Of a stretch of DNA of 5,008 nucleotides, positions 1-4,800 are shown one piece after another (positions within the stretch are counted from its first letter, which is position 1; every line of letters starts with the position of its first letter). The notes beneath the pieces are model-generated. The model did not search any database. It had not been told where the DNA came from and saw only the letters and a program-made list of their open reading frames with translations. Source of the DNA: Candidatus Avelusimicrobium alvi (GTDB lineage: Bacteria > Elusimicrobiota > Elusimicrobia > Elusimicrobiales > Elusimicrobiaceae); the NCBI GenBank assembly GCA_002329395.1, contig DCTQ01000104.1:1-5008 (forward strand). The letters are read 5' to 3'. Both the position numbers and the translations under genes were made by a program.

Positions 1-213
1 TTATAGACGGGCTAAAGGCCGGAGAGACAACGACAACAACACGGCTAAGACCTGCTTAAAACGGCACAACAGCCCCCATCCGGCGGCCTGCAGGGTTTGA
101 AAAGCTAACACGGGCGTCATCCCCAAAGGTTTGGCGGCACGCAGGAGCGGCCGGTAAGGATTTGGCGGGAATTACCACAACTCAGGAAAGAAAATGGAAA
201 TATAACCACCATC

Positions 214-246
214 AAAAAGGAGCGCAAAGAACATTCTCTGCGCTCC
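214..246 (-). terminator. Intrinsic terminator of the peptidase/binding-protein operon
   Basis: Read on the minus strand, an 8-bp GC-rich stem (GGAGCGCA / TGCGCTCC) continues through one G-T wobble into AGAA/TTCT, giving a nearly loop-less 13-bp hairpin at 246-219. A five-T run follows (218-214). It lies about 30 nt after the stop codon of the solute-binding lipoprotein, so it should end that operon. Confidence 0.9.
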
Positions 247-277
247 ATTCATTAAGTTCATCACACAAAAAGCGGTT

Positions 278-2008
278 TTATTCTTTATACATCGGATAGA
301 AATAAATACCCATATACACCGGGTTGTCCACAAAGTTTTTCACGTTGCCGCGCATCGCCCACATGCCCGTGGGATGCACGGTATATACCTGCATGGCGTC
401 CTCGTGCATCAGGTTGTGCACCTGCTTGTAAAGCGCGTTGCGTTTGGCAAAATCCGTTTCCGACACCGCCTGTTCAATCAGCCGGTCCGCCTGCGGGTTT
501 TTGTATCCCTGCGAAAGCGCATACCGCCCCTGGCTGTGCCCGAACGGGAAATAAAAGTTATGCGCGTCCGCGTAATCGGCCACCCAGCCGCGCGCCCATA
601 CGGGCATCTGGCGGCGGGCCGTTTTTTCCAAAAACGCGGGCCACGTTACGCCGCGCAAATCAATCTGAAATTTGGGGTTTAAACTTTCCACGTTGCGTTT
701 TAAAATCTCGCTGGCGATTTGGCGCATATCCCCGCTGGTGTTGTACGTAATGGTGAATTTGAAACCTTTTTCCCACACCTCTCCGCCGCGGGCCTTTTTA
801 AAATGTTCTTTGGCTTTTTCCAGGTCAAAACGGTAATGTTTAAAACCGCCGTCGTATTTCACCAAACCGGCCGGAGCGGGGCCGAAAGCCATCTCGCCGC
901 GGCCTTCCATGGACTGGTTTAAAAACGCTTCGTAATCAAAAGCGTATTCAAAGCCTTTGCGCACGTCTTTATCGGCAAAAAAGTCCGACGGGATGCCCTG
1001 GCCGTCCAGTTTGCCGGAGCCCACGTCCGGGTTGGCCTGCATATTGATGTCCAGCGTAAAGAAAATCACCGGGTCGGTGCGCAGGCGGGGCAGATTGTCG
1101 TACACCGTTACGTCCGGGTTGCCCTTCAGCTGCGCGGCGAATTTGGACGACACTTCCGCCACGTCCGCATCGCCCGTTTCCAGCATCAGGCGCAGGGTGG
1201 ACGGCTCGTCCACCGTCATCATATGAATGGTTTTCAGTTTCGGCGCGCCCGCAAAATACTGCTCGTTGGCGGCCAGCGTCAGGCGTTTGGCGGCAATATC
1301 CCAGCGCGCCACTTGAAAAGGGCCCGTGCCGTTGGCGGCGGCAAAAAACGGGGAAGAATCTTTAGAAAAATTATTAAACTGTTTCCACGCGGCTTCCGTG
1401 CCGTCCCACGCGCCTTTTTGCACGGCCCAGTTTTTATTCATCACATAGCTCCACCGCGCCACGATGGACAAAAACGGCGCAAACGGACGCTTGAGCGTAA
1501 CGACCACATTGTCCCCGTCTACGCGCACGGCTTCGGCGGCGTCTTTAAAATCAACGGTGATATTGCCTTTATCGTCGCGCGTGGACGAAACGCCCAGCAC
1601 GGGCTCCAGCAACAGGCTGGACGGACCGCCCGACACGTCGGACAGCATAAAACGCAGCAACGAGTAGCGCACGTCTTCCGGGGTCAGCTCGCTTCCGTCG
1701 TGGAATTTAACGCCTTTGCGGATGGGGAACGTATAGGTCCGGCCGTCTTTGGAAATCAAACCGTTTTCTTTGGTGGGCACGGCCACTGCCAGCGAAGGCT
1801 CCAGCTCCGTTAACGAACTGCCTTTAAATTTCAACAGCGTATCGTACACGTTTATCAGCATTCCGTGCGTTACGCCGTCGTACGAATAAACCGGGTCCAG
1901 CGATTCCATTTCCCCTTTGTGCGCCACCACCAGCGAATCTTTCATATCCTGCTGCGCGCACGCGCCCAGCAGTAAAACGGCGCCCATCAACAGCCAATAC
2001 TTTTTCAT
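278..2008 (-). CDS. Peptide-type ABC transporter solute-binding lipoprotein (SBP family 5)
   Basis: A 576-residue family 5 extracellular solute-binding protein (the OppA/DppA type). It probably captures peptides or similar ligands at the cell envelope for an ABC importer. The N-terminus has a short positive start, a hydrophobic stretch and a lipobox L-G-A-C ending at Cys17, so a lipid-anchored protein is expected. Family hallmarks are the 'YTFPIRKGVKFHDGSELTPEDV' type region at about 92-113, a GTGPF turn at 227-231 and a G-W-V-A-D-Y-x-D-x-x-N-F motif at 474-485, near the ligand pocket in this family. Length is normal for the family. The start is supported by GAGG about 10 nt upstream, inside the end of the preceding peptidase gene, whose stop codon is 1 nt away. 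Translational coupling is therefore likely. No permease or ATPase gene is next to it, so it looks like an orphan binding protein. The exact ligand cannot be read from the sequence. Confidence 0.93.
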   Translation of the reverse strand: MKKYWLLMGAVLLLGACAQQDMKDSLVVAHKGEMESLDPVYSYDGVTHGMLINVYDTLLKFKGSSLTELEPSLAVAVPTKENGLISKDGRTYTFPIRKGVKFHDGSELTPEDVRYSLLRFMLSDVSGGPSSLLLEPVLGVSSTRDDKGNITVDFKDAAEAVRVDGDNVVVTLKRPFAPFLSIVARWSYVMNKNWAVQKGAWDGTEAAWKQFNNFSKDSSPFFAAANGTGPFQVARWDIAAKRLTLAANEQYFAGAPKLKTIHMMTVDEPSTLRLMLETGDADVAEVSSKFAAQLKGNPDVTVYDNLPRLRTDPVIFFTLDINMQANPDVGSGKLDGQGIPSDFFADKDVRKGFEYAFDYEAFLNQSMEGRGEMAFGPAPAGLVKYDGGFKHYRFDLEKAKEHFKKARGGEVWEKGFKFTITYNTSGDMRQIASEILKRNVESLNPKFQIDLRGVTWPAFLEKTARRQMPVWARGWVADYADAHNFYFPFGHSQGRYALSQGYKNPQADRLIEQAVSETDFAKRNALYKQVHNLMHEDAMQVYTVHPTGMWAMRGNVKNFVDNPVYMGIYFYPMYKE

Positions 2009-2009
2009 A

Positions 2010-2969
2010 TTATTTTTTCCTCACCACGTAAGCGGCTCCCTGTTTACGGCTGAGCCAAGCGTTTGCAAATTCCCGCGCGTCATACGCGCGCAAAACGGAT
2101 TCCTGTTTGGCGGCGGCGGGATCGGCCGCCAGTATTTTTCCTTTTTTCCATCCGCGCACCAGCACCAAATGCCCGGCGGTATGGTCAATGGCCGCGCCCG
2201 CCAGTTCCCCGCGGCCGTACGCCACGCTGGCAAGCACCAGCGAGTCCGGTGTAACAAAATCTTTCAGTTCGCCAAGCGCACCGAAACGGCGCACATACGC
2301 TTCCGCACCCAGCGCGCCCGCGCTCGCCACGTTAAACATCCAGTTTCCGTAAATGCCGGCCGTTTGGTCAAACACGTCGCGCATCAGCTCTTTTACGTCC
2401 GCCTGATATCCCAGCGCGTTTAACGCCATACATAAAGACACCGGGCTGCAAATGCGCCGCCGGTCCGGGTGCGTTTGTTCCAGCTGGGAGATGGGGTGCA
2501 CTTCTTTTTCAAAAGCTCCGGCGGGCAGGCGCGCGGCGGTTTTTTCATCATACATAAAGGGCGCGCGCGTAAGCGAGGCGCAGAGCAGGAAAAGCTCCGC
2601 ATCCCCGTAAAACTTCAGCCGGTAACGGTACGCCTCGGCGGGTTTAAAAAGCGTCAGCACGTCCGTTTCCACGCGGCCGAACGCGTCTTCCTGCGGAGGG
2701 AAACTTGTTTTAAACTTGCCCGACAGCAGGCCCAGCTTGTAAAACCCGCTCCATTTTCCGCCGCAGCATACCTGCGCTTCAAACAAAATACAGCCGTCGG
2801 TAACCGAGCGGTAATTGGCCGACAAAACCAACGACGAAAAAGGAAAAGGCGTTTTGAAAGGAAGGGAAACTTCGGTTTTGATACCGTCGGAAACGTGTTC
2901 CCCTTCCGTGTCGGACGGGGAATGCAAAACGTTAAAAACGGACTGGCGCGAAACGATGTGTTGAACCAT
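2010..2969 (-). CDS. C39-like cysteine peptidase family protein
   Basis: A 319-residue protein with two parts. Residues about 30-135 look like the beta-rich N-terminal domain found in bacterial 'peptidase C39 family' proteins (segment K-W-S-G-F-Y-K-L-G at 72-80, then G-R-V-E-T-D at 98-103). Residues about 155-319 form a papain-like C39_2-type domain. The likely catalytic Cys174 lies in R-R-I-C-S-P-V-S-L, the His267 in A-G-H-L-V-L-V-R-G-W and the Asp283 in A-A-D-P, all in the expected order. It should cleave peptide or amide bonds, but the substrate is unknown. I see no signal peptide or membrane segment from this start, so it may be cytoplasmic, which is odd beside a surface lipoprotein. The start is favoured by TAAGG 7 nt upstream. 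It sits 12 nt after tRNA-Pro and 1 nt before the solute-binding protein gene, probably in one transcript. Family assignment is from motif recall. Confidence 0.82.
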   Translation of the reverse strand: MVQHIVSRQSVFNVLHSPSDTEGEHVSDGIKTEVSLPFKTPFPFSSLVLSANYRSVTDGCILFEAQVCCGGKWSGFYKLGLLSGKFKTSFPPQEDAFGRVETDVLTLFKPAEAYRYRLKFYGDAELFLLCASLTRAPFMYDEKTAARLPAGAFEKEVHPISQLEQTHPDRRRICSPVSLCMALNALGYQADVKELMRDVFDQTAGIYGNWMFNVASAGALGAEAYVRRFGALGELKDFVTPDSLVLASVAYGRGELAGAAIDHTAGHLVLVRGWKKGKILAADPAAAKQESVLRAYDAREFANAWLSRKQGAAYVVRKK

Positions 2970-2976
2970 ACGAAAA

Positions 2977-2981
2977 CCTTA
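2977..2981 (-). promoter_or_regulatory. Ribosome binding site abutting the tRNA-Pro 3' end
   Basis: TAAGG on the minus strand begins at the very next base after the tRNA-Pro discriminator base (2982) and lies 7 nt before the peptidase ATG. No other Shine-Dalgarno candidate exists between the tRNA and the gene. Because the tRNA gene carries no CCA, RNase Z-type cleavage after the discriminator would leave an mRNA whose 5' end is this site (inference). Confidence 0.7.
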
Positions 2982-3054
2982 TCGGGGCACCCGGACTTGA
3001 ACCGGGAACCTCCCGCTCCCAAAGCGGGCGCTCTACCACTTGAGCCATGCCCCG
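2982..3054 (-). tRNA. tRNA-Pro (anticodon UGG)
   Basis: A 73-nt cloverleaf. The acceptor stem is CGGGGCA/TGCCCCG with the C1-G72 pair typical of bacterial proline tRNAs. The D-arm is GCTC/GAGC, the anticodon stem CCCGC/GCGGG with loop TTTGGGA (anticodon TGG, G37), and the T-arm CCCGG/CCGGG with loop TTCAAGT. The discriminator is A73 and CCA is not encoded. There is no terminator after it: the peptidase gene starts 12 nt later, so the tRNA must be cut out of a longer transcript. Confidence 0.97.
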
Positions 3055-3063
3055 AATGTGTAT

Positions 3064-3092
3064 ATTGTAGCAATTTTAGGCGGTTTTCCGAA
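3064..3092 (-). promoter_or_regulatory. Extended -10 promoter of tRNA-Pro and its operon
   Basis: On the minus strand TGC-TACAAT gives an extended -10 (hexamer at 3069-3064). A weak -35 TTCGGA (3092-3087, 3 of 6 to consensus) lies 17 bp upstream. Transcription would start near 3057, only a few bases before the tRNA 5' end. I see no separate promoter for the peptidase gene, so this probably drives the whole operon. Confidence 0.65.
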
Positions 3093-3142
3093 CAGAAAAA
3101 CAAGCGCCGCACCCGCCCGAAGAAAGAGAGGCGGAAGAAAGC

Positions 3143-3168
3143 AAAACCCGCGCACCGAGCGCGGGTTT
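3143..3168 (-). terminator. Terminator-like hairpin, copy A (no gene obviously upstream)
   Basis: A 10-bp stem AAACCCGCGC/GCGCGGGTTT with a 5-nt loop. Read on the minus strand it runs into TTTT then GCTTTC. It is the twin of the terminator after the CAU tRNA at 3353-3377. No intact gene precedes it on this strand, so it is best explained as part of a duplicated tRNA 3' flank, possibly still an active backup terminator. Confidence 0.65.
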
Positions 3169-3189
3169 GCAGATACTGCGCCGGACTTG
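3143..3189 (-). repeat. Decayed direct copy of the CAU tRNA 3' end plus terminator
   Basis: Compared with 3352-3403, the first 40 bases (3143-3182 versus 3352-3391) match at 39 of 40. The match resumes with GGACTTG (3183-3189 versus 3397-3403) after a 5-nt deletion. The copied part covers the T-loop end, the acceptor 3' strand, the trailer and the terminator. Read on the minus strand it ends GGCGCA then the same trailer GTATCTG. This is a tRNA fragment and cannot form a tRNA. Confidence 0.8.
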
Positions 3190-3198
3190 CCTTCCGGT

Positions 3199-3218
3199 AA
3201 AATTCCTGACGGAATTTT
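3199..3218. repeat. Perfect 8-bp inverted repeat, loop TGAC
   Basis: AAAATTCC, a 4-nt loop TGAC, then GGAATTTT. It lies just beyond the decayed tRNA fragment. There is no strong T-run beyond the stem itself, so a terminator role is uncertain. Confidence 0.7.
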
Positions 3219-3305
3219 CCTGCAGGCGCGGGAGTGCGCCTTCGCACCGGGCTCGCGGTTTTGGCCTCGCGACTTATCAGCGCAAACCAAAACATCGCTC
3301 CGCCT

Positions 3306-3350
3306 TTCAAGTCCTGACGCGCACCAAGCAGTTGGTGCGCTGTGGGCGCA
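3306..3350 (+). repeat. Inverted, split copy of the CAU tRNA 3' end
   Basis: TTCAAGTCCTG (3306-3316) is the exact reverse complement of 3395-3405, and GTGGGCGCA (3342-3350) of 3386-3394. In the tRNA these two blocks are adjacent, forming the last 20 bases (T-loop, T-stem 3' strand, acceptor 3' strand, discriminator). Here they are separated by 25 nt (3317-3341), almost all of it a perfect hairpin with 9-bp arms and loop GCAG at 3319-3340. This looks like an inverted duplicate that gained a hairpin insert. Confidence 0.7.
3319..3340. repeat. Perfect 9-bp hairpin inside the inverted tRNA-end copy
   Basis: GCGCACCAA, loop GCAG, TTGGTGCGC. It exactly fills the gap that splits the inverted tRNA 3'-end copy, leaving only two bases before it and one after it. 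Confidence 0.75.
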
Positions 3351-3377
3351 AAAAACCCGCGCACCGAGCGCGGGTTT
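3350..3377 (-). terminator. Intrinsic terminator of the CAU tRNA (copy B)
   Basis: On the minus strand a 10-bp stem AAACCCGCGC/GCGCGGGTTT with a 5-nt loop (TCGGT) ends in a run of six T (3355-3350). It lies 8 nt after the tRNA 3' end, the ideal place to stop this single-tRNA transcript. Confidence 0.88.
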
Positions 3378-3403
3378 ACAGATACTGCGCCCACCAGGAC
3401 TTG
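3352..3403 (-). repeat. Parent copy of the tRNA 3' end/terminator direct repeat
   Basis: This is the intact partner of the fragment at 3143-3189. It overlaps the 3' part of the CAU tRNA and its terminator. Direct repeats that start inside a tRNA T-arm and run past its 3' end are the usual footprint of tRNA-targeted integration, but they can also come from simple duplication. Confidence 0.75.
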
Positions 3404-3459
3404 AACCTGGAACCCACCGATTATGAGTCGGTTGCTCTAACCGATTGAGCTATAGGCGC
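3386..3459 (-). tRNA. tRNA with CAU anticodon (Ile2 or elongator Met)
   Basis: A 74-nt cloverleaf. The acceptor stem is GCGCCTA/TGGGCGC (one T-G wobble), the D-arm GCTC/GAGC, the anticodon stem ACCGA/TCGGT with loop CTCATAA (anticodon CAT), and the T-arm CCAGG/CCTGG with loop TTCAAGT. The discriminator is A73 and CCA is not encoded. It is not the initiator: the 1-72 pair is intact and the G-C run of the initiator anticodon stem is absent. C4-G69 and C5-G68, known lysidine-synthetase (TilS) recognition pairs in E. coli, are both present, which leans towards tRNA-Ile2 reading AUA. Elongator Met is not excluded. Confidence 0.93.
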
Positions 3460-3472
3460 TAAAGATTATTCT

Positions 3473-3481
3473 ATTATAACA
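3473..3481 (-). promoter_or_regulatory. Extended -10 promoter of the CAU tRNA
   Basis: On the minus strand TGT-TATAAT is a perfect extended -10 (hexamer 3478-3473). It puts transcription start near 3466, about 7 nt before the tRNA. The -35 region is poor (TCCCTG at 17 bp spacing), as allowed for extended -10 promoters. Confidence 0.75.
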
Positions 3482-3510
3482 AATTCGCAAGCCCGCAGGG
3501 AAAAGAGAAC

Positions 3511-3536
3511 GAAAAAAGAAAATTTTTTCTTTTTTC
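3511..3536. repeat. A/T palindrome between divergent tRNA promoters
   Basis: G-A6-G-A4 followed by T6-C-T6-C makes a 12-bp perfect inverted repeat around a central TT. It lies upstream of both the CAU tRNA promoter (minus) and the tRNA-Gln promoter (plus). A shared UP element or bent-DNA activator is plausible; a protein site cannot be excluded. Confidence 0.6.
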
Positions 3537-3545
3537 AAAAAAATG

Positions 3546-3554
3546 TGCTAAAAT
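3546..3554 (+). promoter_or_regulatory. Extended -10 promoter of tRNA-Gln
   Basis: TGC-TAAAAT (hexamer 3549-3554) gives a start near 3561, about 5 nt before the tRNA. No good -35 exists at 16-18 bp: the bases there belong to the T-rich palindrome. Confidence 0.7.
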
Positions 3555-3565
3555 ATTTATGTTAA

Positions 3566-3639
3566 TCCGGGATGGTGTAATGGTAACACGGATGCCTCTG
3601 GAGCATTAATTCTAGGTTCGAGTCCTAGTCCCGGAACCA
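3566..3639 (+). tRNA. tRNA-Gln (anticodon CUG), CCA encoded
   Basis: A 71-nt body plus encoded CCA (3637-3639). The acceptor stem is TCCGGGA/TCCCGGA with a U1-A72 pair, a known glutamine identity feature in E. coli. The D-arm is GTGT/ACAC, the anticodon stem GATGC/GCATT with loop CTCTGGA (anticodon CTG), the variable loop 4 nt, and the T-arm CTAGG/CCTAG with loop TTCGAGT. It is transcribed alone, with its own promoter and terminator. Confidence 0.94.
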
Positions 3640-3647
3640 GCTTTCCG

Positions 3648-3671
3648 ACCGCCTTTACAGGCGGTTTTTTT
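3648..3671 (+). terminator. Intrinsic terminator of tRNA-Gln
   Basis: A 7-bp stem ACCGCCT/AGGCGGT with loop TTAC and seven T (3665-3671), starting 8 nt after the encoded CCA. Confidence 0.92.
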
Positions 3672-3751
3672 ATGGATATAAACCGCGCCGGCCTCTAAAG
3701 TAAAAGGCGGCCCGTATTCCCCAGGCCCACGCGGGCTGGGCCCTAAGACCT

Positions 3752-3780
3752 ATGGCATTTTCCTTCTTTTCTGTTATGAT
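3752..3780 (+). promoter_or_regulatory. Promoter of the secreted ART-like protein gene
   Basis: ATGGCA (3752-3757, 4 of 6 to the -35 consensus), a 17-bp spacer, then extended -10 TGT-TATGAT (hexamer 3775-3780). The predicted start of transcription is 3786-3788, on top of the ATG at 3787. There is no Shine-Dalgarno sequence: the region before the start is pyrimidine-rich (TTTTCCTTCTTTTC). Confidence 0.65.
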
Positions 3781-3786
3781 ATGAAT

Positions 3787-4716
3787 ATGAAAACATTTAA
3801 ACGGTTCTTCGGGCTTGCCGTCGTTTTTACACTGGCGTACACGCCGCTCCACGCGCAGTGGAAACCCGTTGTGGAAGAGGTCGTCAAAAGCACTTCCGGC
3901 CAAGCCGTCGTCCGTTTAACGACTGCGGCTCCCAAAGCCGCCGCACGGGTTCCTTCAGCCGCCTCCGCCGCGGCGGGCAGCCTGGCCCGGCAAACCGCCT
4001 TTGTTTCTCAACCGCACTCCGGTTCCGCTCTTCCGGCGGCCCCCAAAACCATGAGCGACCGGACCAAACGCAATTATTATGCGGTTATGACCAAACTGGC
4101 CGGGATGAGCCAGCGCAAAGCGCTTGAAAAACTCTATAAACGCGGCGCAAAACCAACGTATTATCCGATGCCGAAACTCAGCGAAGAAAGCTTCGCCGTC
4201 GCCCGGCTGGAAGCGGCGCATCCGTCCGGCCCGGACCATCTGCCCGCCTATCCTTTCACCAGTCCCCGCGCGCTGTACCGGGGGATTAACGTATCTTCGT
4301 CCGATTTGCAAAACATTCTGACCAACGGCCTGCGCTCGCGCGACTCCGGCGAACACCACAGCGATTTTCAGGTATTTAATTATCCCAGCAAAGAACTGAT
4401 GGAAATGTTCCGCGAGAGCTGCCCGGAAAACACCAAACCCATTTGTCTCATTTCCGACCCCGAACGCGCCAGCCGCTACGCCCTGCGCGATGTGGGCGGC
4501 ACGGACCGCGTGCCCGTGGTCATTCAAGTCAATCCCGCTATCGCCACCACCGCCAACCCGGTGGGCGCGGGCGTGATTGCGGCGGCAGACATACCCGTAC
4601 CGCAAATCCGCCGCGTCAGCGCGCTTTTGGAAATTGAAGGCGTCCCCCAATGGGGCGATATCAGCCTAACCCCGCAAAACGGTTTTATTTTCCGGCCTTA
4701 TCTGCCGCTTGAATGA
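3787..4716 (+). CDS. Secreted protein with a putative ADP-ribosyltransferase-like C-terminal domain
   Basis: A 309-residue protein counted from the ATG at 3787. A start at 3781 adds Met-Asn but would place the start codon directly against the -10 box. Residues 1-23 form a Sec signal peptide (K-T-F-K-R-F-F, hydrophobic core, L-H-A before Q24). Residues about 38-88 are an Ala/Ser/Pro-rich linker, and about 90-120 are basic and probably helical. From about 160 the order L-Y-R-G (Arg165), N-G-L, L-I-S-D (Ser223), A-S-R-Y-A, V-V-I-Q-V and I-P-V-P-Q-I (269-274) resembles the cholera/heat-labile toxin ART fold (R, then S-T-S, then E-x-E followed by the I-P-x-x-Q-I segment). Where E-x-E is expected there is Gly260-Ala-Gly262, so it may be inactive. 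Two cysteines (212, 220) could form a disulfide. The fold call is from recall. It could be an unrelated family. It stands alone between its own promoter and terminator. Confidence 0.82.
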   Translation: MKTFKRFFGLAVVFTLAYTPLHAQWKPVVEEVVKSTSGQAVVRLTTAAPKAAARVPSAASAAAGSLARQTAFVSQPHSGSALPAAPKTMSDRTKRNYYAVMTKLAGMSQRKALEKLYKRGAKPTYYPMPKLSEESFAVARLEAAHPSGPDHLPAYPFTSPRALYRGINVSSSDLQNILTNGLRSRDSGEHHSDFQVFNYPSKELMEMFRESCPENTKPICLISDPERASRYALRDVGGTDRVPVVIQVNPAIATTANPVGAGVIAAADIPVPQIRRVSALLEIEGVPQWGDISLTPQNGFIFRPYLPLE

Positions 4717-4729
4717 TACCGCTTTGTTT

Positions 4730-4754
4730 AAAACCTCCCCGCCGGGAGGTTTTT
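4730..4754 (+). terminator. Intrinsic terminator of the secreted protein gene
   Basis: AACCTCCC/GGGAGGTT stem (A/T pairs extend it to 10 bp), loop CGCC, then five T (4750-4754). It begins 13 nt after the stop codon. Confidence 0.9.
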
Positions 4755-4800
4755 ACGGCCCCCGCGCACGATGTATCGGACAGAACGCCGTTTATCCATT

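Larger units (their letters stand above)
3190..3351. other. Gene-free structured spacer between the two tRNA-end repeats
   Basis: No supportable gene here. The region holds several perfect stem-loops: AAAATTCC/GGAATTTT with loop TGAC (3199-3218), GTGCG/CGCAC (3234-3247), a spaced pair GTTTTGG/CCAAAAC (3258-3264 and 3287-3293), and GCGCACCAA/TTGGTGCGC (3319-3340). It could be a small structured RNA, the inside of a small mobile repeat, or debris. I recognise no known RNA family. Confidence 0.55.

Noticed and set aside
1..120. A 39-codon minus-strand frame (ATG at 120-118, TAA at 3-1), and a short plus-strand open frame reaching TAA at 57-59.
   Set aside because: No ribosome site, no recognisable protein, and both are short enough to be chance. 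The plus frame could be the tail of a gene entering from the left, but 18 codons cannot show it. The stretch 1-213 otherwise holds nothing I can name.
1223..1813. A 196-codon plus-strand frame opposite the solute-binding protein.
   Set aside because: It is antisense to a clear family 5 binding protein, rich in Arg/His/Gly as expected for a shadow frame, and has no start signals.
3143..3391. A CRISPR-like reading of the two 40-bp repeats.
   Set aside because: There are only two copies, 209 bp apart, overlapping a tRNA and its terminator. The spacing and repeat type do not fit CRISPR.
2469..3426. Long open frames on both strands across the peptidase start, tRNA-Pro and the repeat spacer (for example 2469-3200 plus and 3394-2654 minus).
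   Set aside because: They run through a tRNA, promoters and terminator hairpins, and overlap the well-supported peptidase gene in another frame. GC-rich sequence makes such shadow frames common.
3720..3740. CCCAG-CCC/GGG-CTGGG stem-loop upstream of the secreted protein gene, considered as a riboswitch or attenuator.
   Set aside because: It lies upstream of the predicted transcription start, so it would not be in the mRNA, and it has no T-run.
3955..4650. A 231-codon minus-strand frame opposite the secreted protein gene.
   Set aside because: It is a shadow of the plus-strand gene, which has a signal peptide, promoter and terminator; the minus frame has none of these.
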